Part shown: positions 11,950 through 23,589 of the stretch, one piece after another
Position numbering within the stretch: position 1 is the first letter of the stretch
How the letters are laid out: each line of letters begins with the position of its first letter
NCBI GenBank assembly: GCA_945910005.1
Contig: OX246743.1
Span: 3,399,444-3,463,443 of the forward strand
Direction: 5' to 3'
Source of the DNA: Isoperla grammatica
Lineage: Eukaryota > Arthropoda > Insecta > Plecoptera > Perlodidae
DNA: 64,000 bases
Notes under the pieces: model-generated
Database searches by the model: none
The model's input: the letters and a program-made list of their open reading frames with translations, nothing else
Told to the model about the DNA's origin: nothing
Translations under genes and position numbers: made by a program

Positions 11950-12303
11950 CAGTGGTTAAAGTGGGGCGGTATGAGTCGGTATGCATACCGTTACTAAAAA
12001 TACCGACGGTATACCATACCGGCACTAATTTGTATCGATTGTAAACATGTTGACGAATTGGGTTAAACATTTTGTTAGTATTTATATTAATGTTTCAATT
12101 ATAATTTTTTCAAAACAAATTTACTTTCCAAAGTAATTCAAACGTGTCGTGACAAAACACCCTAAAAAAATGTCTGCGGGGCCAAACTTGGGAGCACAAC
12201 CCCCCCCCCCCCCCCCCCCCGCCCCGACATACCCGCTTTGTCTGTTTTACACAGCATTAGGCTAGTGCGTACCGTCACTTCTCCGAGTCCACTTTAAACA
12301 CTG
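11950..12303. mobile_element. non-autonomous hAT element with 8-bp target duplication
   Basis: Starts CAGTGGTTAAAGTGG and ends with the inverted CCACTTTAAACACTG. A perfect 8-bp duplication, GGTTCGGG, lies directly outside both ends (11942-11949 and 12304-12311), the signature of hAT transposition. Length 354 bp with no transposase. Subterminal GGTATGCATACC and ACGGTATACCATACCGG repeats fit hAT transposase-binding regions (inference). A C21 run sits inside at 12200-12220. Confidence 0.92.
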
Positions 12304-12552
12304 GGTTCGGGATGTGTCAGCTGAGAAATGAATTTAAAAGCTTTAAAATACTGTAATTGATACGGTTGTACATTCTGTAATACCAACATAAATAATTAAT
12401 TAATTAATTACAAAAATTGACAGTCGTAACAATTGCATTATTTGGAATATATTAATTAATTTCATTATTTAGCTGATACAAAAACAAAACTCGGCATGAA
12501 TTACTGCCCCAATATCTTGAACAGTTCTCAACATATCAATAAAAAACGTTTA

Positions 12553-12852
12553 GGTCCGGTTTTTCAATCGGTTAACGGGTCGTTAACGGGGCCATTAGCT
12601 GACGTCCGTAATCTGTAACCCAATAGCATAGGCCTCAATTGAGGTGGTTGTGACATCACAGGCGGACAAACAATGTGTTGCTAGGCAACTGCATCGTCGT
12701 ATCTTTCTTTGATTGGTGCATATTCAATGATTGTCCGAAACAAAACACGGCTGCACGGCTATTTTTAGAATTGAGTCTTGTGCAATAAACCCTATGAAGA
12801 TAACGGACCGTCAGCTAACGACCCCGTTAATGACCGATTGAAAAACCGGGCC
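12553..12852. mobile_element. 300-bp MITE with TA flanks
   Basis: Termini GGTCCGGTTTTTCAATCGGT and ACCGATTGAAAAACCGGGCC pair. The arms continue into GTTAACGGGGCC / CGACCCCGTTAA and AGCTGACGTCCGT / ACGGACCGTCAGCT. TA lies immediately outside both ends, consistent with a 2-bp duplication. The central part (TTCTTTGATTGGTGCATATT, GTCCGAAACAAAAC) recurs as a fragment near 29.15 kb. Superfamily not assigned. Confidence 0.8.
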
Positions 12853-13049
12853 TAGATTTAGGTCCCATTTACCATTCACACATTCGTCAAGACACTCTTC
12901 TCTTCTTACACCAGTGCACAAGCCTCGTAAGGCACGCCCTCTCTGTTAGGAATATCCAGGTATCCAATCCAATATCGTAGTAAATTACCCCTATGGACCT
13001 GTTTTGAGTAGATGGTAGAAACTAGAGAAGTTGAGATTGAAGTTGTTAC

Positions 13050-13166
13050 TATTGGACTGCTATATTGGACTGCTATATTGGACTGCTATATTGGACTGCT
13101 ATATTGGACTGCTATATTGGACTGCTATATTGGACTGCTTTATTGGACTGCTATATTGGACTGCTA
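13050..13166. repeat. 13-bp tandem repeat CTATATTGGACTG, 9 copies
   Basis: Nearly perfect 13-bp units with TTTATTGG or CTATTGG variants. Two plus-strand frames of 60-76 codons pass through because 13 bp cycles through all frames without a stop. They read WTAILDCYIGLLY and are not genes. Confidence 0.95.
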
Positions 13167-13275
13167 TGTTTCGTCAGCACGCGGGACTATTTAGTAAATA
13201 TCCTTCCGCGGACTACTTCTTGAATCTCACTTCGTCTGCATTTGACAGTCGTAGCGTCTAGAACAAGTTAGACAA

Positions 13276-13497
13276 TTAGAGGTAACAACTGAGGTAGAGG
13301 TTAGAGGTGTCTCCACTGAGCAGCTCTTAGTTAGAGGTATCAACTGAGGTAGAGGTTAGAGGTATCTCCACTGAGCAGCTCTTAGTTAGAGGTATCAACT
13401 GAGGTAAAGGTTAGAGGTATCTCCACTGAAGCAGCTCTTAGTTAGAGGTATCCACTGAGATAGAGGTTAGAGGTTTCTCAACTGAAGCAGCTCTTAG
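13276..13497. repeat. 55-56-bp tandem repeat, 4 copies
   Basis: Units start at 13276, 13331, 13386 and 13442. Each carries TTAGAGGTATCAACTGAGGT and ACTGAGCAGCTCTTAG. TTAGAGGT occurs twice per unit, so the unit itself seems to be an older short duplication. Confidence 0.92.
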
Positions 13498-16168
13498 ACC
13501 GCGAGAGAGGGAGAACTTCATGGGCTTCTATATATCGTTTACTGCGATTGGCTCTTCTGTTGTGTATGTTCATAAATAACCCCCGTCGTTTTAGATTTAG
13601 AATGAAGACAAATTGTTTTGACCAGTAGTAAATTGGGATTATGACCAGCAATAAAATACGTTTCATATCGTCCCATGATTTACAGTTGCCAATATAACAA
13701 AATTAATAACGGTTACTGAAATTTCAACATGAATACATGTCAAAAATGTTTCTTTTTTCGATTGTATTGTATTTTTTGAAAAGACTGGCTTTAGTTATTG
13801 ACAGCTTGGATGCTCCAGAAGGCTTTCTTAAATATCTTCATGCCTACAGGTAACTCATTTGTCCTGGGAACCCAACAGCAACAGGCTAATGGTAAATTAT
13901 TACGTCCGTTATTGGCTCAATAATGGCACCGGGATATATTCAGTGCTTGGTGGTGAAAATCGAAATTCAAGTTGAGATCATGTTTAGTTTTAATTTGACA
14001 AACGCGTCCACAAAATGGCTATATTAACTGTAATTGCCCCTTTGGAATTATTAATGCATTGTAATTAAAATATATTTGAAGTATATAACATTTGATATTC
14101 CAGCATATTATATTGTTTAGCACACAAGAAGTGTCATCGTGCTATCAGGGATCATGAATCGATGTCCCATGAGAAGTGACAGCACAGTCTTGAGACAACA
14201 GTCTTGAGTTGTATTTCCGCGACCAGCAATCTTGACTGAAATGATTTCCGAAGTTTCTGCAGTCACGTAGTGAATTTCTTTAACTGTTTGACTTCGTCAT
14301 TTCGTTCCCAACTTCCAACCAACCGCCATATTCTAAAAGGATAAAGAAAGAATCTTAACAATATATCATTCTCTGCACGAAATGAGTAGGTTTTTTAAAA
14401 TGTGTTATCATTTGCGAATTCTCATTCTATTCACGTTCTGAATACAAAGGTATTCAAATACTACGAATCAGAAGTACCACTGATCACAATGCTTGTATTA
14501 ATACCATCATTACTACATTATATGTATAATACATATTAAGCTGTGAATATCTGCGAAGCTGAAAATTCGCTTTGTTATGATAAATTGCAATCATTCATAC
14601 TATACTTGTAGTAGTAATAGTGAAGTAGTTAGTATAGTAAAGTAAAGTGTAGTAGTAAGTAGTGAACTTGATATAATAATTCTATCAATACAACACAATT
14701 GAAAAACTGAGAAGTGAAGAGGCAAGGAACATAAGTAATTAAGTAAAGCAATATAATTAGTAATGTCGAAACATATGTTTATAATATTTCAGCAGTAGAC
14801 GTTATACGTGTTGAATCAGAACCTCTTTGCAGAACATATATGTGCAAAACAAACATATTGCAATCGAGGCGGATAAACTTATAGTCAGGCTCACATTTGC
14901 TTTCTTCCATTTTACACATTTAGCGAAATAAACCTTATAATCTTCTACATTCATCTTTAAACCCATCACTACGGACCTGACTCCAACCCCACTACAGACA
15001 TTTGTATGGTTGTACCCTGCAACTCTCATGCGTCACTTACAGTTGTTCCGATGCAGCTCTGCACATTGAGCATCAAGCAACAAGATTACCGGCGTAAGTA
15101 GATAGAATTAGGGAAATTGTCTGGTGTGGGGGGGGGGGGGGGAGGAGAGAGTATAGGGGGTGGGGGAGGGGGTCAGCATTCGTAAAAACAGACTGAAATA
15201 ATGTTGTGAGAGATTTCATTGTGATGTCTTTAGGGATTATGTTAAGTGGGGATTCCGTGGATCCAATTTTCGAGGTTACTGGAACGAACACTATTTTGAA
15301 ATCTTGAAGGGGCTGGTTTCAAAGTTGTTATGGAAGAGGGAAAAGATTTCTAGATAAACTGCCTCATTTCCATCTGCTTGAAATAAGAGTAGAGTAGGTC
15401 TTCTCTTTAGTCCCTCTATTCGTCGTGGAAAGAATGAACGAGGCTTAAGCTCTGGAAGAAGGAATATTACGGAAGAAGAGTACGCAAAGAACCCTCATCC
15501 CCACACCAACCCACACCCCGCACACGCACACGCACACGCACACGCACACGCACACGCACACGCACACGCACACGCACACGCACATCCCCACACATACTCG
15601 AGGTTGTTTGATAGGAAATAGCGTCGGTGTTAAGGGCCGAAGCCATCAGCCATCTCTGCTTGGTGACCAAGGTCTCAACAAACATTGCATTCAAGATTCA
15701 CGGCAGTCGCCATATTTGTTCGTAGAAATTCTCCGATTAGCCAGTACGGGTAATGGGAGATTAAAGATTTTGTTTGGTCGGCAACTATGCTCATATGACG
15801 TCACGAGGTGTTTGAGGAAAGGGGTAAGTAGGAGTGCGGGGAGGAAAAGAGAAAGGGAAGGATGTGGACTGAATTTCGTCTGGTGTGAAAACGTGTGTGT
15901 ATGTGAATGAACCAACTTTATCTTTGAATTCAACGTAAACATGACTTCATAATGTAACTTTAATCTGCAAATCTTTAACACAAGCTTATTACCGTCGAAA
16001 GTTATTTTAGCACTAAATGTGAAGATTTATGTACTTATAATATTATTAACTTCTGTCCATTTGATATCAAAAATTTAAATAATGTATCTACAGAATTTTA
16101 ATATCTGGTTAGCGTACTTACAACACATAGAATCATCATATTAATCTAAATTTACAATTTAGCCTAAT
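13498..16168. other. 2.7 kb mostly unique DNA with small repeats
   Basis: AT-rich. Contains a degenerate AGT-rich stretch (14607-14668), a G15 run (15128-15142), a (CACACG)n tract and an isolated TGACGTCA (15796-15803). Open frames of 60-100 codons resemble nothing known. No gene can be supported. Confidence 0.5.
15523..15583. repeat. (CACACG)n microsatellite, short copy
   Basis: About 10 hexamers of the same motif as the array at 8.85 kb. It creates a spurious Val-Arg frame on the minus strand. Confidence 0.95.
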
Positions 16169-16172
16169 TTAA

Positions 16173-16822
16173 AGGGGAAGTCAGGTGAAAAACTAAAAAA
16201 TCACCAATGAGTCATATAAGTGCATGAAATTCAGTTATGTGTAAAATAAAATTGATATAGGTTGCTTCAATGCAAGAAAAAAATAGTGAACATTTACCTA
16301 TACTACTAGGTTCACTTTGCCAGCTCTGCTGCATTTTTCTTCTAAAGCGTAGTACAGCTGTATCGGTTCTGAGGTCGCTAGCGCCCTTCCCGATAGACGG
16401 AGCACTCATTGTGTAGTACGAGACGAGCCACAACACTCGGCGACTGCGGACAGTGCCGCTCAAAACAGATTGCAACTTTTCTACACATCAAGTTACAAAA
16501 AAATTAATTGCAGGGCATTTTGAAGAAGTACACGTTCGTACTAAGAATCATGTTATCGGTAGAGAAACGATGCACATTTAAACTCCGGATCGATTTTTGA
16601 TGAGTGCCCTATTTTAGCGGTGGTTTTACTATCTCGAGGCAACTTTTTTTTTATATGGGAATTACCATGAGAAAAGTTGGTAGTAACAAGCCAAAAAATA
16701 TCGTTTTCTTTAATTTTTTAACCACCTGCTTTTAAAGGATGGTATCTTTTAGTCGTGTTTTACATATTTGAGGATGGACATACACAAATGGTAGTTTTTT
16801 AGTTTTTCACCTGACTATCCCT
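16173..16822. mobile_element. piggyBac-like MITE, copy 1
   Basis: A 650-bp element bounded by TTAA on both sides (16169-16172 and 16823-16826). Termini are AGGGGAAGTCAGGTGAAAAA and its inverted partner ending CACCTGACTATCCCT. TTAA targets and short terminal repeats are diagnostic of piggyBac-type transposition. A second copy at 39915-40575 has the same TTAA flanks. The 87-codon minus-strand frame inside (16212-16475) has no transposase motif, so the element is non-autonomous. Confidence 0.88.
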
Positions 16823-16858
16823 TTAAAACGGTATTAAACGCGTCCATCTTAAAATACG

Positions 16859-17086
16859 AAAACATACAGGAGACCCTTCATTGGAGTTTTAAAACATACA
16901 GGAGACCCTACATTGGAGTTTTAAAACATACAGGAGACCCTTCATTGGAGCGATAAAACATACAGGAGACCCTTCATTGGAGCGATAAAACATACAGGAG
17001 ACCCATCATTGGAGCGATAAAACATACAGGAGACCCATCATTGGAGCGATAAAACATACAGGAGACCCATCATTGGAGCGATAAAA
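16859..17086. repeat. 32-bp tandem repeat, 7 copies
   Basis: Units start every 32 bp from 16859. The consensus has AAAACATACAGGAGACCC then TTCATTGGAGCGAT. The first two units carry GTTTT in place of CGAT. It begins 33 bp after the right TTAA of the piggyBac-like element. Confidence 0.95.
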
Positions 17087-17621
17087 TGTAATTAAAGGTA
17101 CTACCAGATATAGTAAATAAATATCGTTATCAAATGTAGAGGGTGATTCGTAATGTTACTGCCCAGTTAATGATGTTGCGATATCCAAACACGAGGATCC
17201 AATGAGGCAATACCACACATATAGCGAACACACCCAACCCTCGCTTTGAACACCATGCAGACATGCATTGAAACACGATTGAAGTTTGTGAATACTGAAT
17301 CAAAGATTTGCAGCGTCCTGTCAATATTTGCTTTTGACATTCAGCCCTCAGGAAAATGTAAATACCGTTACCATGCCGACCCAAAAACATGTACGAGCGT
17401 CGCAAAAACAACTTTTTCCAGTCAGCCGGCAAACAGTATTGTTTCTGTGTTGTAACCATAGCAACACAACACAACACGGCAGAGGTGTACTTGAACCAAT
17501 GCTCGAAGACATTCTAACAATCCCCCCCCCCCCCCCCCCTTCGCCAAATACAAAACAAAACACAAGTCACCATACCTCCCAACCTAACAGACATCCGTTG
17601 AGAAACCGCAGAAAGTATATC
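17087..17621. other. unique DNA with a C18 run
   Basis: Overlapping open frames of 69-121 codons occur on both strands around 17130-17690, but none resembles a known domain and the plus-strand frame reads through the C18 run at 17522-17539 as polyproline. No gene is supported. Confidence 0.45.
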
Positions 17622-18018
17622 ATTATTTATTCTATCCCAAGAATGCTACTCGAAATCGAAAATCTGATTCAAGAGCGCACTGTGTTTTGGTAAGCCCTAC
17701 AGACTGAATACAATATTATAACCATTAGCGTAGCGTAGTTATTTTGATTAATAAATGGGTGGAGACTCAAACTAACACATAGATAGCGCTTCTAAGCAAC
17801 ACCCTTATCTGCGCCATTGATGATTTAACAATAAAGCAACAATGAACAAGTGACAGATAAACTCATCCTTATAGTTGTTTATTTTCTTGCCACCAGAATG
17901 CGTCTAGTCTATTTTGAGGGGCCAGCATTAAGTATGTAGGTAGGGCTTACCAAACCACAGATCGCTCTTGATTTAGATTTTCGATTTCGAAGCCCATTCT
18001 TGAGATATAATTTAAAAG
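17622..18018. mobile_element. B-family palindromic MITE
   Basis: The left arm (17622-17715) with CGAAATCGAAAATCTGATTC and TTTGGTAAGCCCTAC pairs with the right arm (17930-18018) with GTAGGGCTTACCAAA and GATTTTCGATTTCG. The loop of about 210 bp holds unrelated AT-rich DNA, perhaps an insertion. A related palindrome is at 39611-39880. No coding capacity. Confidence 0.72.
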
Positions 18019-18344
18019 TTATAATTGTGTGCGGGTTTTGACGTAGAGCTACCTCACACGTAAATACATACAATATATAACTAAGGCCGTGTCCCAATGC
18101 TTCGTAGTCATCTATATAGATAATTGATTGATATTTGGGCTTAACGTCTCATATTTTTGCAACGTGGCTAATCGAGACAATGAGTGGGGTCATCTAAATA
18201 GTTGTCCAAACAACAATAAGTAACAATGAAGGTGATGTCTAAAGAAGGCGACAGTGAAGGATATTTCCTGAATATTGAAAAATATATTTGTTTTCTACCA
18301 ATTCAGTAACAAGAACTGATCTTTAGTGGGGGCCATTATAACCA

Positions 18345-18505
18345 TGTGTTACGTGTTTCGTTACTGTGGTGGCTGTCACATCGATAGATACCATTTACTG
18401 AGTTTAAAACCACAGCACAAACCAGTAATCGATCCCAGACCTTCTGCATTAGAAGCAGGAATAAGATTACAAGACCAAGGTGGTCCACAAATAATGGGTA
18501 CCTAC
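18345..18505 (-). mobile_element. SINE remnant with degenerate tRNA-like head
   Basis: Read on the minus strand, the segment contains CCTGCTTCTAATGCAGAAGG, an anticodon-arm-like stem-loop, followed by GGGATCGATTACTG, a weak B box. This matches the layout of the SINE head near 26.2 kb. The body is short and no target duplication is visible. The 63-codon plus-strand frame here is not a gene. Confidence 0.4.
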
Positions 18506-18608
18506 ATTCTATTGTAATCATTATTGCCGCGGGTTTGGTTGGGCGTATCGCATTTAAAAGAAAGTAAGAGTAACGTGATATTGAACGATTTCTTTCATGT
18601 GAAACTTA

Positions 18609-18990
18609 CGGTGAAGAGTAGTCTCACTGTAAAAACCGCGCCAAATTAACGTTTTTAATTTATATTTTGAGAACACTACACAATATTGAAAAAGTGATGA
18701 CTGAGCGGGACGTGGTTTTGTGAGAGCTACAATCTGGATTAACAAAATGTCAAATATTGTTATCATTACGGTTGTTATGTAAAAAATCAATTGATAATTA
18801 ATTTCTTAATTGGTTTCTCAAATAACAACAGTAATGATAAAAATGTTTGAAATATTGTTAGTCCAGATTGTAGCTCTCACGAAACCACGTTTCGCTCAGT
18901 CATCACTTTTTCAATATTGTGTAGTGTTCTCAAAATATATATATAAACGTTAATTTTGCGCGGTTTTTACAGTGAGACTACCCTTTACCG
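18609..18990. mobile_element. 382-bp A-family palindromic MITE (best preserved)
   Basis: Both arms of about 170 bp run from CGGTGAAGAGTAGTCTCACT to the matching AGTGAGACTACCCTTTACCG, passing through AACCGCGC, GAGAACACTACACAATATTG, AAAGTGATGACTGAGCG and GAGAGCTACAATCTGGATTA. The short AT-rich centre holds AATTGATAATTAATTTCTTA. Internal words (ATTACGGTTGTTAT, CTACACAATATTGAA) are shared with copies at 9.2, 28.8, 29.3 and 34.3 kb. No ORF. Confidence 0.85.
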
Positions 18991-19069
18991 TTGATTATTG
19001 TTGTTGACGGTTTTTGTTTTATATTCGAGCTGATGAGTGTATTTCTGATGAAAAAAGGTCGACTACAAA

Positions 19070-19165
19070 GTCAGGTGATGTGCGGGTATCCAACCCACAT
19101 CGTTTGGCTCCATCCAGCTCTATAGTTCTACACCGTAAAGCGTTAACAACACCATTTAGGCTGCA
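19070..19165 (-). mobile_element. possible tRNA-derived SINE head
   Basis: On the minus strand, GTTAACGCTTTACGGTG, then TAGAGCTGG and a B-box-like GGGTTGGATACCC lie at roughly tRNA spacing. The acceptor stem does not pair well, so this is not a functional tRNA. It could be a SINE head or a decayed tRNA; weak evidence. Confidence 0.25.
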
Positions 19166-19194
19166 ATACAAAATTACGTTGATTTCAATACTAA

Positions 19195-20861
19195 TACTAG
19201 TGATTATTTTTTCCAAAAGAAAACTCACGTGTAAAAATGTTCCTCAAACTGATTCTTCATTCAACTGTTGAGGTTATCAGACATTTAAAACTCTAATATT
19301 ACTTCGCATTTCGAGGGAGGAGCGCGTTTGTTTTCGTCGTTTAGTAAGTCTGGAGACGAACATGACAGAAGATAGTCAGTTTCCAGACCACTTTTAAATC
19401 AATTTCATTTTACTAAAACTACATCCTGGAGGGTTGTTTTCATAAACCGTATCAATATATATAAACGGTTCATTCGTAGCAGACGAGAATTTGATGTGGG
19501 TTCGCTTCCACTACGTCTATTCAGCCTGAAGGTATCTCCATCATTAGCCTGGGTTATATTGCACGATGTCGATATGTGTCCTGAACACCCAAGACAGCTA
19601 TATGAAAAAACGAATATAAAGACTCATTTTTCACAACGACATGGATATAGGAAAGGTATCTGGTACCACGCGTTGTAGAATCATTTTTCGTGCTATTTAC
19701 TGTAGTTGATTTGTTTGCAACTGTTTTAACAAAGCAACATTCGCAACTTTTCCTGCAGGAACCCGTCTAACGTATCTTCCAGGTGCAACAGTCACCATGG
19801 TTGTTTGACCTAAAATATGATCAGTAATAGAACCAGGAAGATGTTAGTATTTTAGTTTTGGCAGCAGTGGAGCCCAGAATTTTATCCTACTCGTGGTTTC
19901 TTTCCGGGTAGATGGATAACTGTTGTTAGCTGAACGCAAAAACAATCGTAAAAAATTCTCTTCTCAAGTGCCCGGAAAATTACTTTAGATTGATTCATTA
20001 TTCATCCAGAAGGAATTTTGTGAGTTTATGTAACTTTATGTTATTATTACTAACTGAAACCATTTTAAAGTTGAAGATGTGGGGGGGGGGGGGGGGGGGG
20101 TGTAGAGAGTTCAAGAACTAACCCTTTGTATCAGTGCGTGAACGATTAATGGTTTTGGGCCTTTGGTTGGCCAGGACTATCATGGGGGCAAATAAATTGT
20201 GTTATGCACTGTGATTGTGCGAACGTGCAACCTATGAATAAGGAGTGACAATTTTCGACCGTAAATAGAATGTGATCCCGATTCCTTGACTGTTGAGAGT
20301 TGAGACTGACCTTTAGCTGACGTAGAACGAGTCAAACACCATCTTACCTGGAACAACAGAAACACAACATTATTAGACACTAAACACATCGTTGCCAAAC
20401 TAATAATCATAAGCCCTGTGTTAAATGTTCCAACCTGTAGGCCTTAAGATGATAGCCTACATTATATTTATTACCTTTTATTTAAACAATATTATGTAGA
20501 TCATTATTTTTATCTTTTATCTTATCTAGATAACATTTTGGAGAATTATCTTTATCTATAGATACAAAATAAATTGTCTAGTCACAACACTGCTGCCAAA
20601 ACGCCAATTGGATCTAGTAGCGTCTTGTTGAACTGTGTTCAGTCACCCCTGCTCACAGCCTCACATCTTCAGGTGTGCTTTGGGGCGACTATAGTGGGTC
20701 GTCTTCTCAGTATTGTTGTTCGTTTTGAAATGATGAAATAACAAATACACTTAAAAGCCTCTCCTATTTCCAATTATGAAGTGGGGTAGGGGGGGGGGGG
20801 TGGGAGGTTTCCACCATTCACTTGAGGCCTCCAGTTTACCTAAATGGCCGTTTACACAACT
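19195..20861. other. 1.7 kb unique DNA with G runs
   Basis: Holds G20 at 20081-20100 and G12 at 20789-20800. Open frames up to 76 codons show no recognisable domain. No gene or repeat family was identified. Confidence 0.5.
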
Positions 20862-21115
20862 GATTAGTGTCTAGCCTCCGTGATGAAGCCACAGGCTTCT
20901 TCCATTGGCTATGAGTGAGAATACTGCGCTCTGATTGGCTGTGACTAAGGTTCTTGACTTGACCAAGAAATTGAAATATGTTCAGTTCCTTGGTCAAGTC
21001 AAGACAAACCTTAGTCACAGCCAATCAGAGCGCAGTATTCTCCCTCTCGGCCAATGAACGAAGACTGTGGAGTGTGGCTTAATCACGGGGGTTAGTCAAT
21101 AATCACTAGTCATGT
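20862..21115. mobile_element. 254-bp fold-back element with CCAAT arms
   Basis: The left arm has GAGAATACTGCGCTCTGATT, GGCTGTGACTAAGG and CTTGACTTGACCAAG. The right arm is the near-perfect reverse complement. Outer sequences (CCGTGATGAAGCCAC and GTGTGGCTTAATCACGG) also pair less well. Like the smaller palindromes, each arm contains AGCCAATCAG. The 62-codon minus-strand frame is an artefact. Confidence 0.82.
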
Positions 21116-21253
21116 GTGATAACCCCGCTTAAGCCCACTAGCCATACCTGACGCTTCACCCATTTCTTCCCCAAGCATTTGCCCCTCTCACATCTCTACA
21201 CCAATATCTTCTTTTTCTAGTCTCTCCACCATTTCTACCCATAGTTACTTCTC

Positions 21254-23036
21254 ACAGTACTTCTACCCTTGAGTCTTCTCGTTTCTGCTCGTCGTTTCCA
21301 TCACCTCTTCCCATCTTGGCCTTGGCCTTCCTTCCTGCTCTACTTCTACCCATGTCTTCTCGTTTCTGCTCGTCGTTTCCATCACTTCTTCCCATCTTGG
21401 CCTTGGTCTTCCTTCCTGCTGTACTTCTACCCTTGTCTTCTCGTTTCTGCTCGTCGTTTCCATCACTTCTTCCCATCTTGGCCTTGGTTTTCCTTCCTGC
21501 TGTACTTCTACCCATGAGTCTTCTCGTTTCTGCTCGTCGTTTCCATCACCTCTTCCCATCTTGGCCTTGGCCTTCCTTCCTGCTCTACTTCTACCCATGT
21601 CTTCTCGTTTCTGCTCGTCGTTTCCATCACTTCTTCGCATCTTGGCCTTGGTCTTCCTTCCTGCTGTACTTCTACCCATGTCTTTTCGTTTCTGCTCGTC
21701 GTTTCCATCACTTCTTCCCATCTTGGCCTTGGTCTTCCTTCCTGCTGTACTTCTACCCATGTCTTCTTGTTTCTGCTCGTCGTTTCCATCACTTCTTCCC
21801 ATCTTGTCCTTGGTCTTCCCTCCTGCTGTACTTCTACCCATGTCTTCTCGTTTCTGCTCGTCGTTTCCATCACTTCTTCCCATCTTGGCCTTGGTCTTTC
21901 CTCCTGCTGTACTTCTACCCATGTCTTCTTGTTTCTGCTCGTCGTTTCCATCACTTCTTCCCATCTTGGCCTTGGTCTTCCTTCCTGCTGTACTTCTACC
22001 CATGTCTTCTCGTTTCTGCTCGTCGTTTTCATCACCTCTTCCCATCTTGGCCTTGCTCTTCCCTCCTGCTGTACTTCTACCCATGAGTCTTCTCGTTTCT
22101 GCTCGTCGTTTCCATCACTTCTTCCCATCTTGGCCTTGGTCCTCCCTCCTGCTGTACTTCTACCCATGTCTTCTTGTTTCTGATCGTCGTTTCCATCACC
22201 TCTTCCCATCTTGGCCTTGGTCTTCCCTCCTGCTGTACTTCTACCCATGTCTTCTCGTTTCTGCTCGTCGTTTCCATCACTTCTTCCCATCTTGGCCTTG
22301 GTCTTTCCTCCTGCTGTACTTCTACCCATGTCTTCTTGTTTCTGATCGTCGTTTCCATCACCTCTTCCCATCTTGGCCTTGGTCTTCCCTCCTGCTGTAC
22401 TTCTACCCATGTCTTCTTGTTTCTGATCGTCGTTTCCATCACCTCTTCCCATCTTGGCCTTGGTCTTCCTTCCTGCTGTACTTCTACCCATGTCTTCTTG
22501 TTTCTGATCGTCGTTTCCATCACCTCTTCCCATCTTGGCCTTGGTCTTCCCTCCTGCTGTACTTCTACCCATGTCTTCTCGTTTCTGCTCGTCGTTTCCA
22601 TCACTTCTTCCCATCTTGGCCTTGGTCTTTCCTCCTGCTGTACTTCTACCCATGTCTTCTTGTTTCTGATCGTCATTTCCATCACCTCTTCCCATCTTGG
22701 CCTTGGTCTTCCCTCCTGCTGTACTTCTACCCATGTCTTCTCGTTTCTGCTCGTCGTTTCCATCACTTCTTCCCATCTTGGCCTTGGTCTTTCCTCCTGC
22801 TGTACTTCTACCCATGTCTTCTTGTTTCTGATCGTCGTTTCCATCACCTCTTCCCATCTTGGCCTTGGTCTTCCCTCCTGCTGTACTTCTACCCATGTCT
22901 TCTCGTTACTGCTCGTCGTTTCCATCACTTCTTCCCATCTTGGCCTTGTCTTCCCTCCTGCTGTACTTCTACCCATGTCTTCTCGTTTCTGCTCGTCGTT
23001 TCCATCACTTCTTCCCATCTTGACCTTGGTCTTCCT
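21254..23036 (-). repeat. 81-bp minisatellite derived from a reverse-transcriptase tail, about 22 copies
   Basis: Each unit is 81 bp (27 codons), with a few 84-bp units marked by CATGAGTCTTC. Being a multiple of three and free of stops, it leaves frames open on both strands: 462 codons on minus (21508-22896) and 548 on plus (21561-23207). On the minus strand one frame reads RPRPRWEEVMETTSRNEKTW and continues VEVQQEG. The same segment occurs once in the reverse-transcriptase C-terminal remnant that abuts the array at 23025-23137, so the array most likely arose by tandem amplification of that tail. No start context, signal peptide or splice site suggests translation. Confidence 0.9.
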
Positions 23037-23137
23037 GATTCTCTCAGTTTATTCCCAGCATCTTCAAATTGTCTCTTCGGTATCTTCTCCGCACACATCC
23101 TTTTCAAGCGTCCGAACCACCTGTCTTTCTATTCCTT
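23025..23137 (-). pseudogene. non-LTR retrotransposon ORF C-terminal remnant (seed of the minisatellite)
   Basis: Minus-strand translation gives DRWFGRLKRMCAEKIPKRQF then EDAGNKLRESGRPRSRWEEV. W-F-G-x-[LV]-x-R-M followed about 20 residues later by G-R-P-R-x-R-W is the conserved tail seen after the reverse-transcriptase domain in many animal non-LTR retrotransposons. A stop lies just upstream (about 23139) and the catalytic domain is absent, so it is a dead fragment. Its end runs directly into the 81-bp array. Clade not assigned; RTE-like is a guess. Confidence 0.75.
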
Positions 23138-23589
23138 GCTTGAAGCCTTAATGATAATAATATTAATTAATGTTCATTCAAAACATGTACAGACAACACT
23201 CAAGTAACTCAGAGCAAGGACTTTAATAGTTATTTCGTTACTGGACCTTGAATCAGCTAGTAAATCAACGTACCACTTAAATAGCCACGGAAGTCGGCGG
23301 TGGGAGGCCATTTTCACACTCAAGTTTCGGATTTTGACATTGTTCACATTGTAGCGATAGGGGCTCAAATGGCGGACAATATCAAAAACCGGAAATGAGA
23401 ATCGCAGACGCATTTTCCAACCATGTTGCACATCCAGATAGTTGTAAGTCCATGCTCAGAGAACCACCGTCTTCTTCGTATTCCAGAACACCGCCAGCTA
23501 CAGTTGAATGAAAAGACAATGGTGGTGTTAACCACGGTTCGAACACCAATAACTATGGGTGACTCAGGTCAAAGCTGAAGTAGGTTGCA

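Noticed and set aside
16212..16475. 87-codon ORF inside the piggyBac-like element as a transposase
   Set aside because: Too short, no DDD-type motifs, and the homologous region of the second copy is disrupted.
21508..23207. Open frames of 462 and 548 codons as a genuine repetitive-protein gene
   Set aside because: Frames are open on both strands because the 81-bp unit is a stop-free multiple of three. No promoter, splice signal or distinct codon preference supports translation.
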